In this document: positions 1-7,926 of the stretch, in pieces | How the letters are laid out: every line of letters starts with the position of its first letter | How positions within the stretch are numbered: the first letter of the stretch is position 1 | Assembly (NCBI GenBank): GCA_016699735.1 | Contig: CP065008.1 | Location: 2,542,001 to 2,606,000, forward strand | Reading direction: 5' to 3' | From: Alphaproteobacteria bacterium | Lineage (GTDB): Bacteria; Pseudomonadota; Alphaproteobacteria; Micavibrionales; Micavibrionaceae | Length of the DNA stretch: 64,000 nt | The notes under the pieces: generated by a model | Seen by the model: the letters and a program-made list of their open reading frames with translations, nothing else | What the model was told of the DNA's origin: nothing | Databases searched by the model: none | Made by a program: the position numbers and the translations under genes

Positions 1-28
1 CAACGTCTGAGAAAGAACAAATAACCGT

Positions 29-58
29 ATAAAACCCCTTCCCGCGAAGGGGTTTTAT
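29..58 (+). terminator. Rho-independent terminator of a gene left of the window
   Basis: A perfect 13-bp inverted repeat (29-41 with 46-58) encloses a 4-base loop, with a GC core flanked by A and T runs, so it could work in both directions. It precedes the mutarotase gene and probably ends transcription of an unseen gene to the left. Confidence 0.8.
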
Positions 59-95
59 ATTTACGGACCAAGGACGTCCATGAGATAGTCCGGTC

Positions 96-947
96 ATGGA
101 GAATGCCCTCACCCACACCGATACAAAGCAAAAATACGGCTCAAAAGACGCCCTGCCCCTTTTGGAAATACGCAGCAGCGATATTTACGCCACCGTCGCC
201 CTCCTCGGCGCACAGATTCTGGAATGTTCCATACGCGGCAAAAACCTGCTCTGGCTCAGCCCCAAAGCCAAATTCGAACCCGGAAAGCCCGTGCGCGGCG
301 GCATCCCCTTGTGCGCCCCGTGGTTCGGCATCCACCCCGATCTGGCCAAACCCAAACACGGCTTCGTGAGAAACCGACTCTGGACTTTGGAAAACATAAG
401 CAAAAGCCACAACTCCGTAACCCTCCTCCTGTCTCTTACCCATGAACCCGACGCGGTCTTCCCCCATGCTTTTCGGATGGAATACACCATCACGATCGCA
501 CAGACGCTCTCCCTCCAAATGGAAATAAGGAATATCGGCACGGACTCAATGCCCTTCAACTGGGCCTTCCACTCCTACCACCCGGTCAACAGCCTGAGTA
601 TGGCCAGCGTGACGGGCCTCGAAGGTCTGACTTATCTGGACGCCACGGACAATTTTGCAAGGAAAACCCAGATTGGCCCCATTCTTTTCTCTGCCGAAGT
701 GGATCGTGTCTATGAAAACGTTCCGGAAACCCAGACCCTGAACACATCCCCCGCGATAGAAATATCAGCCAGTAACTGCCCCTCAGCGATTATCTGGAAC
801 CCCGGCCCCGAACTGGCCAAAGGCATGGACGATGTCGGGGAAGAGAACTATCAGGGTTTTGTCTGCGTCGAGCGTGGAGCGGTCCACGGCAACGCCCTCA
901 CTCTGCCGTCGGATCAAAGCTACACGGCAACACTGAAAATCGAGTAG
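96..947 (+). CDS. D-hexose-6-phosphate mutarotase (aldose 1-epimerase family, YeaD-like)
   Basis: A 283-residue cytosolic protein of the galactose mutarotase fold, YeaD/glucose-6-phosphate 1-epimerase branch. Family signatures are visible: LLGAQILECS near the N-terminus, GGIPLCAPWFG near residue 70, HGFVRN near 87, FHSYHPV near 160 (His of the active site) and a late VCVERGAV segment. Length is normal for the family. It would interconvert alpha and beta anomers of hexose 6-phosphates. The start at 96 has only a weak ribosome-binding site but no better in-frame alternative. It converges on algE with a 12-base gap. A link to supplying sugar phosphates for alginate is inference from position only. 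Confidence 0.85.
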   Translation: MENALTHTDTKQKYGSKDALPLLEIRSSDIYATVALLGAQILECSIRGKNLLWLSPKAKFEPGKPVRGGIPLCAPWFGIHPDLAKPKHGFVRNRLWTLENISKSHNSVTLLLSLTHEPDAVFPHAFRMEYTITIAQTLSLQMEIRNIGTDSMPFNWAFHSYHPVNSLSMASVTGLEGLTYLDATDNFARKTQIGPILFSAEVDRVYENVPETQTLNTSPAIEISASNCPSAIIWNPGPELAKGMDDVGEENYQGFVCVERGAVHGNALTLPSDQSYTATLKIE

Positions 948-959
948 CTGAAATAAAAA

Positions 960-2393
960 TTAAAACCGCACGTTCAGGTCGATCTTGGCGCGCAAAGCCG
1001 TTTCATCCTGCGCGTCGCCATAGGCATCCCCGGCGCGGAAACCGCCCAGAGTCGTCTTGAGATTGATTTTATCCGCAATAACGGGGTCGTAATTGAACTG
1101 CTCGGCCACATCCAGATTGAACATGACATCCAGACCATGCCCGAGATCGGTGTCCTCGCCGTTGACATCCGCGTCAATGGCCCCGACGGTGGTCGAACCT
1201 TCCGCCTCGGCCAGCGCGTAATAATGATAGAACCCGGCGATATCAAGCGCATCGGTCACGGGAACACCTACACCGACCGTAGCAATATGCAAATTCGAGA
1301 GGTCGGGATGCAGAACCGACCCGTAATTGTCGGTCGAGGATGGAAATCCCGAAAGATGACTGGAATTACTGTCCAGACCCGTCTGGCGGAAATTATGGTC
1401 GTCATTGTCCGAAGCATCGTCATCGCCCGACCCATAGGCATAACCGACATGGAAAATCGGTTGAAGGCTCGGGGAAACATTGACAGGAACATCAAGCCCC
1501 AGATCGACCGCCCATCCCCTCAAATCCGTCTCCTCATCCCCGGTCACGAGGCGGTTCTCCCCCGAAGACGTGGTCAGAAGGCTATCTTCGGTTCCCGCCA
1601 TACCGATCACATCGACCCGGTACTGCGGCTTTTCAATAAAATCAACCGCTTCGGTAATCGTTCCCTTGGCCCGGACACCCAGCCATACGATATCCGCATC
1701 GTCAGCATCGAAATCGTCGCCATCAACCTCATCCCCTGCGCTTTCAAGACCGGAATGGTCGTTTTGATAAGCGGCGCGGCCCTCGATAAATTGCTCGGGC
1801 TTCCACTGCCACGAAGCCTCGCCGATCACGCGCAGAATCCGCTCGTCATCCTCATTGTAAGCCCCGTCCCCGGTACGGTACTCCATCAGGTTCTGCCCGA
1901 TCGCAACGAAGCTTTTAAACAGGGTCGCATTATGCGTTAAACGCACGGCATCCAGATCGCGGTTCCACCACAACCCGTAATCCTCGCGGAAACGCTGACG
2001 ACCAAGACGGACGCTCAGGGGTTTATAGCTGTCGAACCCATGGTAATCGACCCAGTACTGGCGGAGTTCCAGATAATCGTCCTCGCCGCTGAACTCCCCG
2101 GTATCGCTGTCAAAGCTTCCACCCTCGCCATAATTTTTCACGCCGCGGGCCTCAAGGAGAAACGATACGTCCTCGTTAAAACTGCCATCCAGCTTGGGTT
2201 TAAGTTCCAAGGTCTGACTGTTCGTGCCGTTTTCGTCCTGTGTTTCAAGACTGAGGTCATCGGAAAACTCGACCTGGGCCTTGAGATTGACGGAGAGATT
2301 GACCTTCGGTTCGGCCAGAGCAGCACGGGAAAAACCCGCGCAGGACAGAGCCGCACACGTCATCAAAAAAAACTTGGAACCGAGATATTTCAT
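960..2393 (-). CDS. algE: AlgE-like alginate export outer-membrane porin
   Basis: Predicted outer-membrane beta-barrel through which alginate leaves the cell. From the chosen ATG (2393) it is about 477 residues, close to Pseudomonas AlgE. A typical signal peptide is present (MKYLGSKFFLMTCAALSCAG, cleavage near AALAEP), followed by alternating barrel strands. Family landmarks include the YWVDYHGFDSYKPLSVRLGR region, FREDYGLWWNRDLDAVRL and a C-terminal aromatic residue (NVRF). The frame stays open to a TTG at 2438, but this would put charged residues before the signal peptide, so the inner ATG is preferred. It is the last gene of alg44-algA-algK-algE, 66 bases after algK. In other alginate producers AlgE pairs with AlgK. 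Confidence 0.85.
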   Translation of the reverse strand: MKYLGSKFFLMTCAALSCAGFSRAALAEPKVNLSVNLKAQVEFSDDLSLETQDENGTNSQTLELKPKLDGSFNEDVSFLLEARGVKNYGEGGSFDSDTGEFSGEDDYLELRQYWVDYHGFDSYKPLSVRLGRQRFREDYGLWWNRDLDAVRLTHNATLFKSFVAIGQNLMEYRTGDGAYNEDDERILRVIGEASWQWKPEQFIEGRAAYQNDHSGLESAGDEVDGDDFDADDADIVWLGVRAKGTITEAVDFIEKPQYRVDVIGMAGTEDSLLTTSSGENRLVTGDEETDLRGWAVDLGLDVPVNVSPSLQPIFHVGYAYGSGDDDASDNDDHNFRQTGLDSNSSHLSGFPSSTDNYGSVLHPDLSNLHIATVGVGVPVTDALDIAGFYHYYALAEAEGSTTVGAIDADVNGEDTDLGHGLDVMFNLDVAEQFNYDPVIADKINLKTTLGGFRAGDAYGDAQDETALRAKIDLNVRF

Positions 2394-2459
2394 AGGAGAG
2401 CGCACCCACACTTCATCACAGATTTGAAGATATATCAAAAGGGCTTTTAAAGAAATAAT

Positions 2460-3194
2460 TTACTGCGCTGTCATCGAAGATTGAAGTTCGGCAATCTTCC
2501 CCGCTGCGCCTTCAACGCCCTCTTTTTGAGCCGCCTGATACCAACGCAGAGCTTCGGAAAGATCGGGAACACCGTCCATCCCTTTTTCATACAATCGGGC
2601 AATCCGCATGGCTGAGCGGTAGTATTGCCCGTCGAAAGATTTCTTGTAAAGTTCTAAAGCGGTCGGAAGATTTTTTTTCTTTTCCTCGATCGCCGCGAGT
2701 TCGAAATAGGCCTTCGCATTTCCGGCCTCACCGGCACGGGTATAATAGAGGGCCGCATTCTCGAAATCCCCCTGGTCCTTGTAGATACGCGCCAATTCCA
2801 TATAGGCCTTCTCATGGCCGGATTCAGCAGCTTTCAGATAATACTTGGCCGCGTTGGCGTAATCTTTTTCACCGGAATAATAGCGCCCCAATTCAAAGTC
2901 GACCTCATGGTTCCCGCTCTCCGAGAGCTTGACCATCAGGTCGCGGGCTTGTGTCTTTTCAGCAACAGTGGCGTCCTGTTTCTTCATCAGCGCCATGGCC
3001 ATCTCGTACTGCGCCTCAGGCATTCCGAAATCGGCCAGAGGTTTAAGATGATGAACGGCGGTCACATAATCTCCGTCCTTACGGGCCTGTTTTCCGGTTT
3101 CAAGATGCGCGGACATGACTGGCGAACAAGCCGCCAGAGCCAAGATCGGCAGAACAACGCGCAGTCCAAAACCGTGAGCGAATACTTTCGTCAT
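2460..3194 (-). CDS. algK: AlgK-like TPR/Sel1 outer-membrane lipoprotein
   Basis: A 244-residue lipoprotein with an N-terminal hydrophobic stretch ending in a lipobox (LALAAC, Cys near residue 23). About six Sel1/TPR helical repeats follow (units such as ESGHEKAYMELARIYKDQGD and EAGNAKAYFELAAIEEK). P. aeruginosa AlgK is a periplasmic scaffold that helps AlgE reach the outer membrane and is about twice this length, so this copy is shortened. Its ATG directly follows the algA stop codon (TAA-ATG), implying translational coupling. Assignment rests on repeat type, lipobox and position between algA and algE. Confidence 0.75.
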   Translation of the reverse strand: MTKVFAHGFGLRVVLPILALAACSPVMSAHLETGKQARKDGDYVTAVHHLKPLADFGMPEAQYEMAMALMKKQDATVAEKTQARDLMVKLSESGNHEVDFELGRYYSGEKDYANAAKYYLKAAESGHEKAYMELARIYKDQGDFENAALYYTRAGEAGNAKAYFELAAIEEKKKNLPTALELYKKSFDGQYYRSAMRIARLYEKGMDGVPDLSEALRWYQAAQKEGVEGAAGKIAELQSSMTAQ

Positions 3195-4565
3195 TTAAGC
3201 CGCCGCTTCCCTTTTCAGACCCAGTGCAAAAGAGGTGCCGACTTTAACAGCCTTGAGCGCACCGCCTTCGCGGTTTTCCAGACGATAGGAGAGTTCCGGG
3301 GTAAGGAAAAAAACCTCCCCCTGTTCCAGAACCTTTTCCTTGCCGTGCGTATCGCTGATCGCAGCCTTGCCTTCAAGCAAGACAACGAAACTGTAGGCAT
3401 CGCCGGACCCTGAAAGGGAAACAGACCCTTTCCCTTTAATTTCAATCTCTTCAAGACCGGAAGAACCGCGCATAAAATCGGCCACTTCCTTGCGGCCCCC
3501 GGCCTTCATGCCGTTGACCAGATGTTTCATGATATCGCTGTTGCTCTTATCGGCCACAAGAAAAGAATCGGTTGTTTCGATAATCACGAGGTCTTGCACC
3601 CCGGCGCAGGCAATCAGCTTGTCCTTCGACTGCACAAGGCAGTTGCTGGATTGCAGGGTGAAAACTTCCCCGTTACGCACGTTCCCATGCTCGTCCTTCT
3701 CACGGATTTCCCACAGGCTCTCCCACGATCCGATATCCGACCAGTCGGGGTTACACGGAACCACGGACACAAGATCGGCCTTTTCCATGATCGCCTTGTC
3801 GAACGGACGCTTTTCGATAGAAGCATACAGAGCCGGATCGACCTCGTTCTCGCATGCGGATTTTTTCATAGCCGCGCAAACGGTTTCATTGAGCGCCTTC
3901 GCGTGTTTCTCGAACTGCGCCAGAACGCAATCCGCGCTGAACACGAACATCCCGCTGTTCCAGAGATACTGTTTCGTCTCAAGATACTGCTGCGCCGTGG
4001 CCAGATCAGGCTTCTCGACGAACTTGTCGGCTTTGAAAGCGCCTTGGCCGGACAAGGAAGCACCAAGACGGATATAGCCGTAACCCGTATCCGGCCGTGT
4101 GGGCTGGATGCCGAACGTCACCAGATAATCCTGCTCCGCCGCCCATAACGCGTGATCAAGCGATTCCTTCATCGCCTTCTCATCACCGATATGGTGATCG
4201 GAAGGAAGAATCCACAGGAAGGCATCGCCGCCAAAATGCTTTTTGATATAATTCGCGGCAAAAGACACCGCCGCACCCGTATCGCGGGCAGAAGGTTCGC
4301 TGAGAATATGCAGCGCCAGAGCCGGATCGATGCTGTGCATCTGCTCGCGCACGCTCTCGCTCATATTGCCCAGAGTGACGGTCACGACGTTCTCGGCCTT
4401 CGCGCCGGAAATCCGCAGCGCCCGTAAAACCGTCTCCTGAAGCAGGGATTTATCGCTCAGAAGGTTGAGAAACTGCTTGGGTAGCTTCTCCCGGCTGGAC
4501 GGCCACAGGCGCGTCCCGGACCCGCCGCAAAGGATGACTGGAACAATTTTTTTCGGCGCACCCAT
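3195..4565 (-). CDS. algA: Mannose-1-phosphate guanylyltransferase (AlgA-type) with degenerate C-terminal cupin
   Basis: A 456-residue protein making GDP-mannose from mannose 1-phosphate and GTP. The nucleotidyltransferase domain (about residues 1-340) has the signature LCGGSGTRLWPSSREKLPKQF cut at the usual place, plus PSDHHIG and FVEKP. In bifunctional AlgA the C-terminus is a type II phosphomannose isomerase cupin with an RPWG motif and an QxHxHRxEHW metal site. Here residues 350-456 look cupin-like (strands around FVVLLEGKAAI and EQGEVFFLTPEL) but both motifs are missing, so isomerase activity is unlikely. A separate cupin with most of these motifs lies at 5874-6362. A GAGGG ribosome-binding site precedes the ATG. 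Confidence 0.85.
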   Translation of the reverse strand: MGAPKKIVPVILCGGSGTRLWPSSREKLPKQFLNLLSDKSLLQETVLRALRISGAKAENVVTVTLGNMSESVREQMHSIDPALALHILSEPSARDTGAAVSFAANYIKKHFGGDAFLWILPSDHHIGDEKAMKESLDHALWAAEQDYLVTFGIQPTRPDTGYGYIRLGASLSGQGAFKADKFVEKPDLATAQQYLETKQYLWNSGMFVFSADCVLAQFEKHAKALNETVCAAMKKSACENEVDPALYASIEKRPFDKAIMEKADLVSVVPCNPDWSDIGSWESLWEIREKDEHGNVRNGEVFTLQSSNCLVQSKDKLIACAGVQDLVIIETTDSFLVADKSNSDIMKHLVNGMKAGGRKEVADFMRGSSGLEEIEIKGKGSVSLSGSGDAYSFVVLLEGKAAISDTHGKEKVLEQGEVFFLTPELSYRLENREGGALKAVKVGTSFALGLKREAAA

Positions 4566-4593
4566 ACGCGGAACCCTCTGATAGATAGCAATT

Positions 4594-5637
4594 TTATCGT
4601 AACTGGAAGACCACCTGTGCAGGCCGGTTGATCAGGTCGGACGGAATTTTTGCATCCGGCTTGACGACGACCACGATTTGGTTGGAGGAACCAGCCAGAA
4701 GCGGGTTAGTCGCCCACTCGCCCGTATCCGTCTTGATCGAGTCCACCTTACCCGTCAGTTCTGCATTCGATCCGGCCACGTTGATTCTGGCTTTCATGCC
4801 CAGATTCAGTTTCCTCGCCTCTTCGGGCTTAACCGTCACGGCAATCCAGGGAACGCTGTTGGCGGCAACGAGCGAAACGATCGGCTCACCCTCAACCACA
4901 AACTCCCCGCTGCTGCGGTGAACTTTCGTGATGATGCAATCGCAGGGGCTCTTGATGTCATTCTCATTGATCATGCCGATTTCCTGACGGTCCTTGACGG
5001 TCGTCTGACCCGGCTCGATCTTGGAGGTCAGAATACCCCGCTCAATGGACCGGACCTGAATCTGGGCCGCTTGAACCGAGGCGTTGCTGGTTTTGAAGAT
5101 AAAGACGTTCTCGTAAATATTGTTCAGGATAAAGGCCAAAGCCGCAAGACCCAGGGCCGTAATCAAAAGCAATCCGGGAATCTGGCGAGAAAGGCTGACC
5201 ACAGGCTGACCGTCTCCCGTCTTCCGGGGGCGCATTTTGGTGAAATTATCCCGCGCTGCAACATTCAGCAAGTCACCGGAGCGCACGATTTCCCCGGCCA
5301 TAAACGACTTAACGACATGATTCAAAAGAGAAACCTGATCCGGCGATAATCCGGTAAACTGCAACCCAACCGTCTTTTCCGCGGCAAGTTGATACACAAC
5401 TCTGGCCTCCAGATCGATCATCATCGAAAAGGTGCTGAACGGCAGAAAAAGGCTGATTTTCAAAGTTTCACCCTCTCTAACAGCCTTCGTGACATTGAGC
5501 AAAGCGATCCCGCCGGACGATAAATCCTTAACGGCGTAAGACTGGCCGTCAAAACCCGCTTTTGCCGGGACAGGAAGCCTCACGAACTGGCGCTGAGCCT
5601 CGGACTCATGAACGATATTTAAACTGTTATTACCCAT
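4594..5637 (-). CDS. alg44: Alg44, PilZ c-di-GMP receptor and membrane-fusion-like subunit of the alginate polymerase
   Basis: About 347 residues from the ATG at 5637; the frame is open to a TTG at 5667, but GGAG lies upstream of the ATG. The N-terminal PilZ domain has both c-di-GMP motifs: RxxxR (RQFVR near residue 16) and DxSxxG (DLSSGG near 38). One membrane segment follows (IPGLLLITALGLAALAFIL, about 155-175), then a periplasmic HlyD-like domain (SPCDCIITKVHRSSGEFVVEG, split barrel). In Pseudomonas, Alg44 binds c-di-GMP and activates the glycosyltransferase Alg8. It is the first gene of the alg44-algA-algK-algE operon, about 20 kb from alg8. Confidence 0.9.
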   Translation of the reverse strand: MGNNSLNIVHESEAQRQFVRLPVPAKAGFDGQSYAVKDLSSGGIALLNVTKAVREGETLKISLFLPFSTFSMMIDLEARVVYQLAAEKTVGLQFTGLSPDQVSLLNHVVKSFMAGEIVRSGDLLNVAARDNFTKMRPRKTGDGQPVVSLSRQIPGLLLITALGLAALAFILNNIYENVFIFKTSNASVQAAQIQVRSIERGILTSKIEPGQTTVKDRQEIGMINENDIKSPCDCIITKVHRSSGEFVVEGEPIVSLVAANSVPWIAVTVKPEEARKLNLGMKARINVAGSNAELTGKVDSIKTDTGEWATNPLLAGSSNQIVVVVKPDAKIPSDLINRPAQVVFQLR

Positions 5638-5745
5638 AATAAACACGCACTCCGCGTTAAAAATCAATAGTTTAGAAGCCTTTTTTTATACAAAATATCA
5701 GCTTGCGGTTGCGGATAATAATTCAAACCGGATCGAAATACAAGA

Positions 5746-5780
5746 TTTTTGCAACACCCGGCAAAAAATTTTGCAACGCA
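5746..5780. promoter_or_regulatory. Candidate operator: repeated TTTTGCAAC motif in the alg44/cupin divergent region
   Basis: The 236-base gap between alg44 and the cupin gene is AT-rich and must hold both promoters. It contains two direct copies of TTTTGCAAC, 22 bp apart (about two helical turns). The second is embedded in a 16-base string (AAAATTTTGCAACGCA, 5765-5780) that recurs exactly upstream of algD at 25090-25105 in the same orientation relative to the operon. Function as an activator or repressor site is inference. Confidence 0.4.
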
Positions 5781-5873
5781 CTATTTTTTTATGGGAATTT
5801 TACAGGGAACCGTGTATACCTCTCATCATTCAAATATTAGTTAAGAAAATATTAACTTTAGGACGGACGAGTA

Positions 5874-6362
5874 ATGAGTAATGCGTTAGCTAGAGTAGCA
5901 CTGGAGAGTAATCTTAGTAGCTATTATGTTGGAGAAGTAGGAACCCGCCCTTGGGGCCACTTTAAAGTCATTGGCGCAGGAATTGACCAGACCGGTCAGG
6001 AATTCTGCGAAAAGGAAATTACGGTAAATCCCGGACAGATTCTGTCTCTTCAATCCCACAATTTTCGTGGAGAGAAGTGGACCGTTCTGGAAGGTGAGCT
6101 GATCGTCGTACTGGACGGTGAGCGCTACGACCTGAAAGAAGGCGAAAGCATCGTGATCCCCCTGCGGGCGATCCATTGCATGGCCAACGGCAGCAACAAG
6201 CCTTGTGTTGTTTATGAAAAACAGCTGGGTCTGTGCAGCGAAGACGACATTATCCGCTACGTGGATATGTACGGCCGCGCCGGCGCCGATCTGGACAGCA
6301 AATCTGCCGCCAGCGTAGTACTCTTCAATCTCGTTCTGAGCGAAATCGGGAAAGCAGCCTGA
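5874..6362 (+). CDS. Stand-alone type II phosphomannose isomerase-like cupin
   Basis: A 162-residue single-domain cupin matching the C-terminal isomerase half of bifunctional AlgA/ManC proteins. Visible motifs: RPWGHFKV (residues 25-32), the metal-site segment LSLQSHNFRGEKW, GESIVIPLRAIH and the trailing His/Asn pair. Compared with the canonical QxHxHRxEHW, the second His is Phe and the His before Trp is Lys, so the metal site is altered while the first His and the Glu remain. It probably converts fructose 6-phosphate to mannose 6-phosphate in place of the degenerate AlgA C-terminus, but could be a regulatory or different sugar-binding cupin. It is divergent from alg44 and ends before a strong terminator. 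Confidence 0.75.
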   Translation: MSNALARVALESNLSSYYVGEVGTRPWGHFKVIGAGIDQTGQEFCEKEITVNPGQILSLQSHNFRGEKWTVLEGELIVVLDGERYDLKEGESIVIPLRAIHCMANGSNKPCVVYEKQLGLCSEDDIIRYVDMYGRAGADLDSKSAASVVLFNLVLSEIGKAA

Positions 6363-6384
6363 TAATCCAGGAGACACGAATTTA

Positions 6385-6417
6385 AAAGGGGCGTATCTTA
6401 CAAGGATACGCCCCTTT
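6385..6417. terminator. Bidirectional rho-independent terminator
   Basis: A perfect 13-bp stem (6385-6397 with 6405-6417) with a 7-base loop, A-rich on the left and T-rich on the right. It sits between the convergent cupin and AlgX-like genes and can end both transcripts. Confidence 0.9.
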
Positions 6418-6443
6418 AATTTTGCTGTGATCAGAAACAGGCT

Positions 6444-7856
6444 CTAATCCGTGACCGCATCCTCGGCCTTCACAGGCAAAGCCAAGTCCATCTTGCAAAT
6501 TTTGGCCTTGTAGGCGCCGCCCTTGGCTTCGGCTTGCAGGCGGACTTCCTTCAACGGTTTGTCGATATTGTAATGAAGTTCGGAGTAGAATTTGCCTGGA
6601 TTTTCGGGGAAGTTCCGTACCGACCGCTCCAGCTTGACTTTGTCCTTCTTGTCGCCGTCATGCGCGAAATGAATGGCGATTTCACGGATATCCTTGTTCT
6701 CAAGCTCAAGGGAAACGAAATAATTGCGCGAGAAGATAGATTTCGCGGCCAGATCCTTGAGAAGGACCGTCCCCTCCTGATCGGCTTCCAACTGCCCGGA
6801 CGCAACCGCAATAGCCTCATCTTCGCTGCAATCCCCGTAGATGGCCGGGATCATCTCGCGGAACAACTCGTCCTGATCCAGCCCGTAATGCGCCGAAAGC
6901 TCCCAGAGCGCGACCTTGGGCTTCTGGGTCGCATATTGTCCGGTCAGGACATAGCTGCCGATGGCTCCGCGGATCGACCCCCCCTGCACGGAGGCATTAT
7001 TAACGTCCGCTGAGAGGTATTCCTTCAAAAATCCCGCAAAATTAGCGTGGGAAGGCTCCGGCTCGGTACTGTTGCTGGTCCCCCAAAGAACGACCTCGGG
7101 AGCCTCCGCCTGCTCGCCGAGCAAAGCCTGCGCGGCGTCCCCGGTGTCTTTACGGCTGGTGGTGTAAATCGTCTTGATGGTTTCCGGTTCAGGCATTTTG
7201 CCGCAGGTCTCCTCGACAAACTCAAGAAAATTATCATTGGCCTGCTTGCCCTCCTCGGCGGGTGACTCAGTCGTCACGAACTCAGCCTTTTTGAGGGAAG
7301 CGTAGACAGGGTTCGCCTTGACGGCATCCGCAACCTTCTGCGCCATATATTTGGCCCCGATAGCGGTCCAGTGATTATCGCGCTTCAGGAAGAACCCGGA
7401 AACCGAGCCCGCATCCTTGCTGTTGGCCGTGATAATCCCGGTTTCGGAAAACATATCGATCAGCTTCTCATACCCGGCCTGCGCCTTCTTAAGGTCGTAG
7501 TCCTTGTCATAGGGCGGCAAAAGAGCAGGATGCCCGACCAGTCCCCGCGTAGGGTTGATGGAAACCACCAAAGTCGTGCCGCGCTTGCCGAGAACCTCAT
7601 TCAGCCGCTTGAAAGAGCCGGACGCCCAGTCGGACAACTCGTACTCATCCTGCTTGAGATCATAATCGGTGCGGAAAATCCACCCATCCTTACCGGCAAC
7701 CATCCATTTGAAGTCTTTCTGATCCTTATAAGTGTCTTCCTCGGCAAGTTTGGGGCAAAGTTCGATAACCTTTTCCTCGGCGCGGGCAGCAAAGGGCGTA
7801 AAACCAGCCAGAACCGTGAATGATAACAGAAAAAAACGTGCAAACTTGTAATTCAT
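6444..7856 (-). CDS. AlgX/AlgJ-family SGNH O-acetyltransferase-like periplasmic protein (copy 1)
   Basis: A 470-residue secreted protein (signal peptide 1-26, cleavage after ARA). The SGNH-like AlgX/AlgJ domain shows FKWMVAGKDGWIFRTDYDL, the Asp-His pair in RDNHW (about residue 160) and the nucleophile Ser in WGTSNS (about 260). The C-terminal 120 residues form a beta-rich domain placed like the AlgX carbohydrate-binding module. AlgX transfers acetyl groups to mannuronate in the periplasm. This copy stands apart from the main operon, between the RTX gene and the cupin gene, with its own ribosome-binding site (GGAGAGAG). It is one of three AlgX-like genes here; substrate division among them is unknown. 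Confidence 0.8.
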   Translation of the reverse strand: MNYKFARFFLLSFTVLAGFTPFAARAEEKVIELCPKLAEEDTYKDQKDFKWMVAGKDGWIFRTDYDLKQDEYELSDWASGSFKRLNEVLGKRGTTLVVSINPTRGLVGHPALLPPYDKDYDLKKAQAGYEKLIDMFSETGIITANSKDAGSVSGFFLKRDNHWTAIGAKYMAQKVADAVKANPVYASLKKAEFVTTESPAEEGKQANDNFLEFVEETCGKMPEPETIKTIYTTSRKDTGDAAQALLGEQAEAPEVVLWGTSNSTEPEPSHANFAGFLKEYLSADVNNASVQGGSIRGAIGSYVLTGQYATQKPKVALWELSAHYGLDQDELFREMIPAIYGDCSEDEAIAVASGQLEADQEGTVLLKDLAAKSIFSRNYFVSLELENKDIREIAIHFAHDGDKKDKVKLERSVRNFPENPGKFYSELHYNIDKPLKEVRLQAEAKGGAYKAKICKMDLALPVKAEDAVTD

Positions 7857-7875
7857 GATCTCTCTCCAAGAACTA

Positions 7876-7895
7876 AAGACGCCCTGAGGCGTCTT
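7876..7895 (-). terminator. Hairpin after the RTX gene
   Basis: An 8-bp GC-rich inverted repeat (7876-7883 with 7888-7895, CTGA loop) lies between the RTX stop and the next alginate gene. The T tract is weak on the minus strand, so it is either a modest terminator or a processing hairpin. Confidence 0.5.
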
Positions 7896-7926
7896 ATAGC
7901 ATAATTTTTCATAACTAATATAAAAT

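Noticed and set aside
5757..5780. Possible sigma-54 promoter (GG...TTTGC) upstream of alg44
   Set aside because: The spacing between the GG and GC dinucleotides is 11 rather than the usual 10, and the algD copy of the motif has no GG at the matching position.
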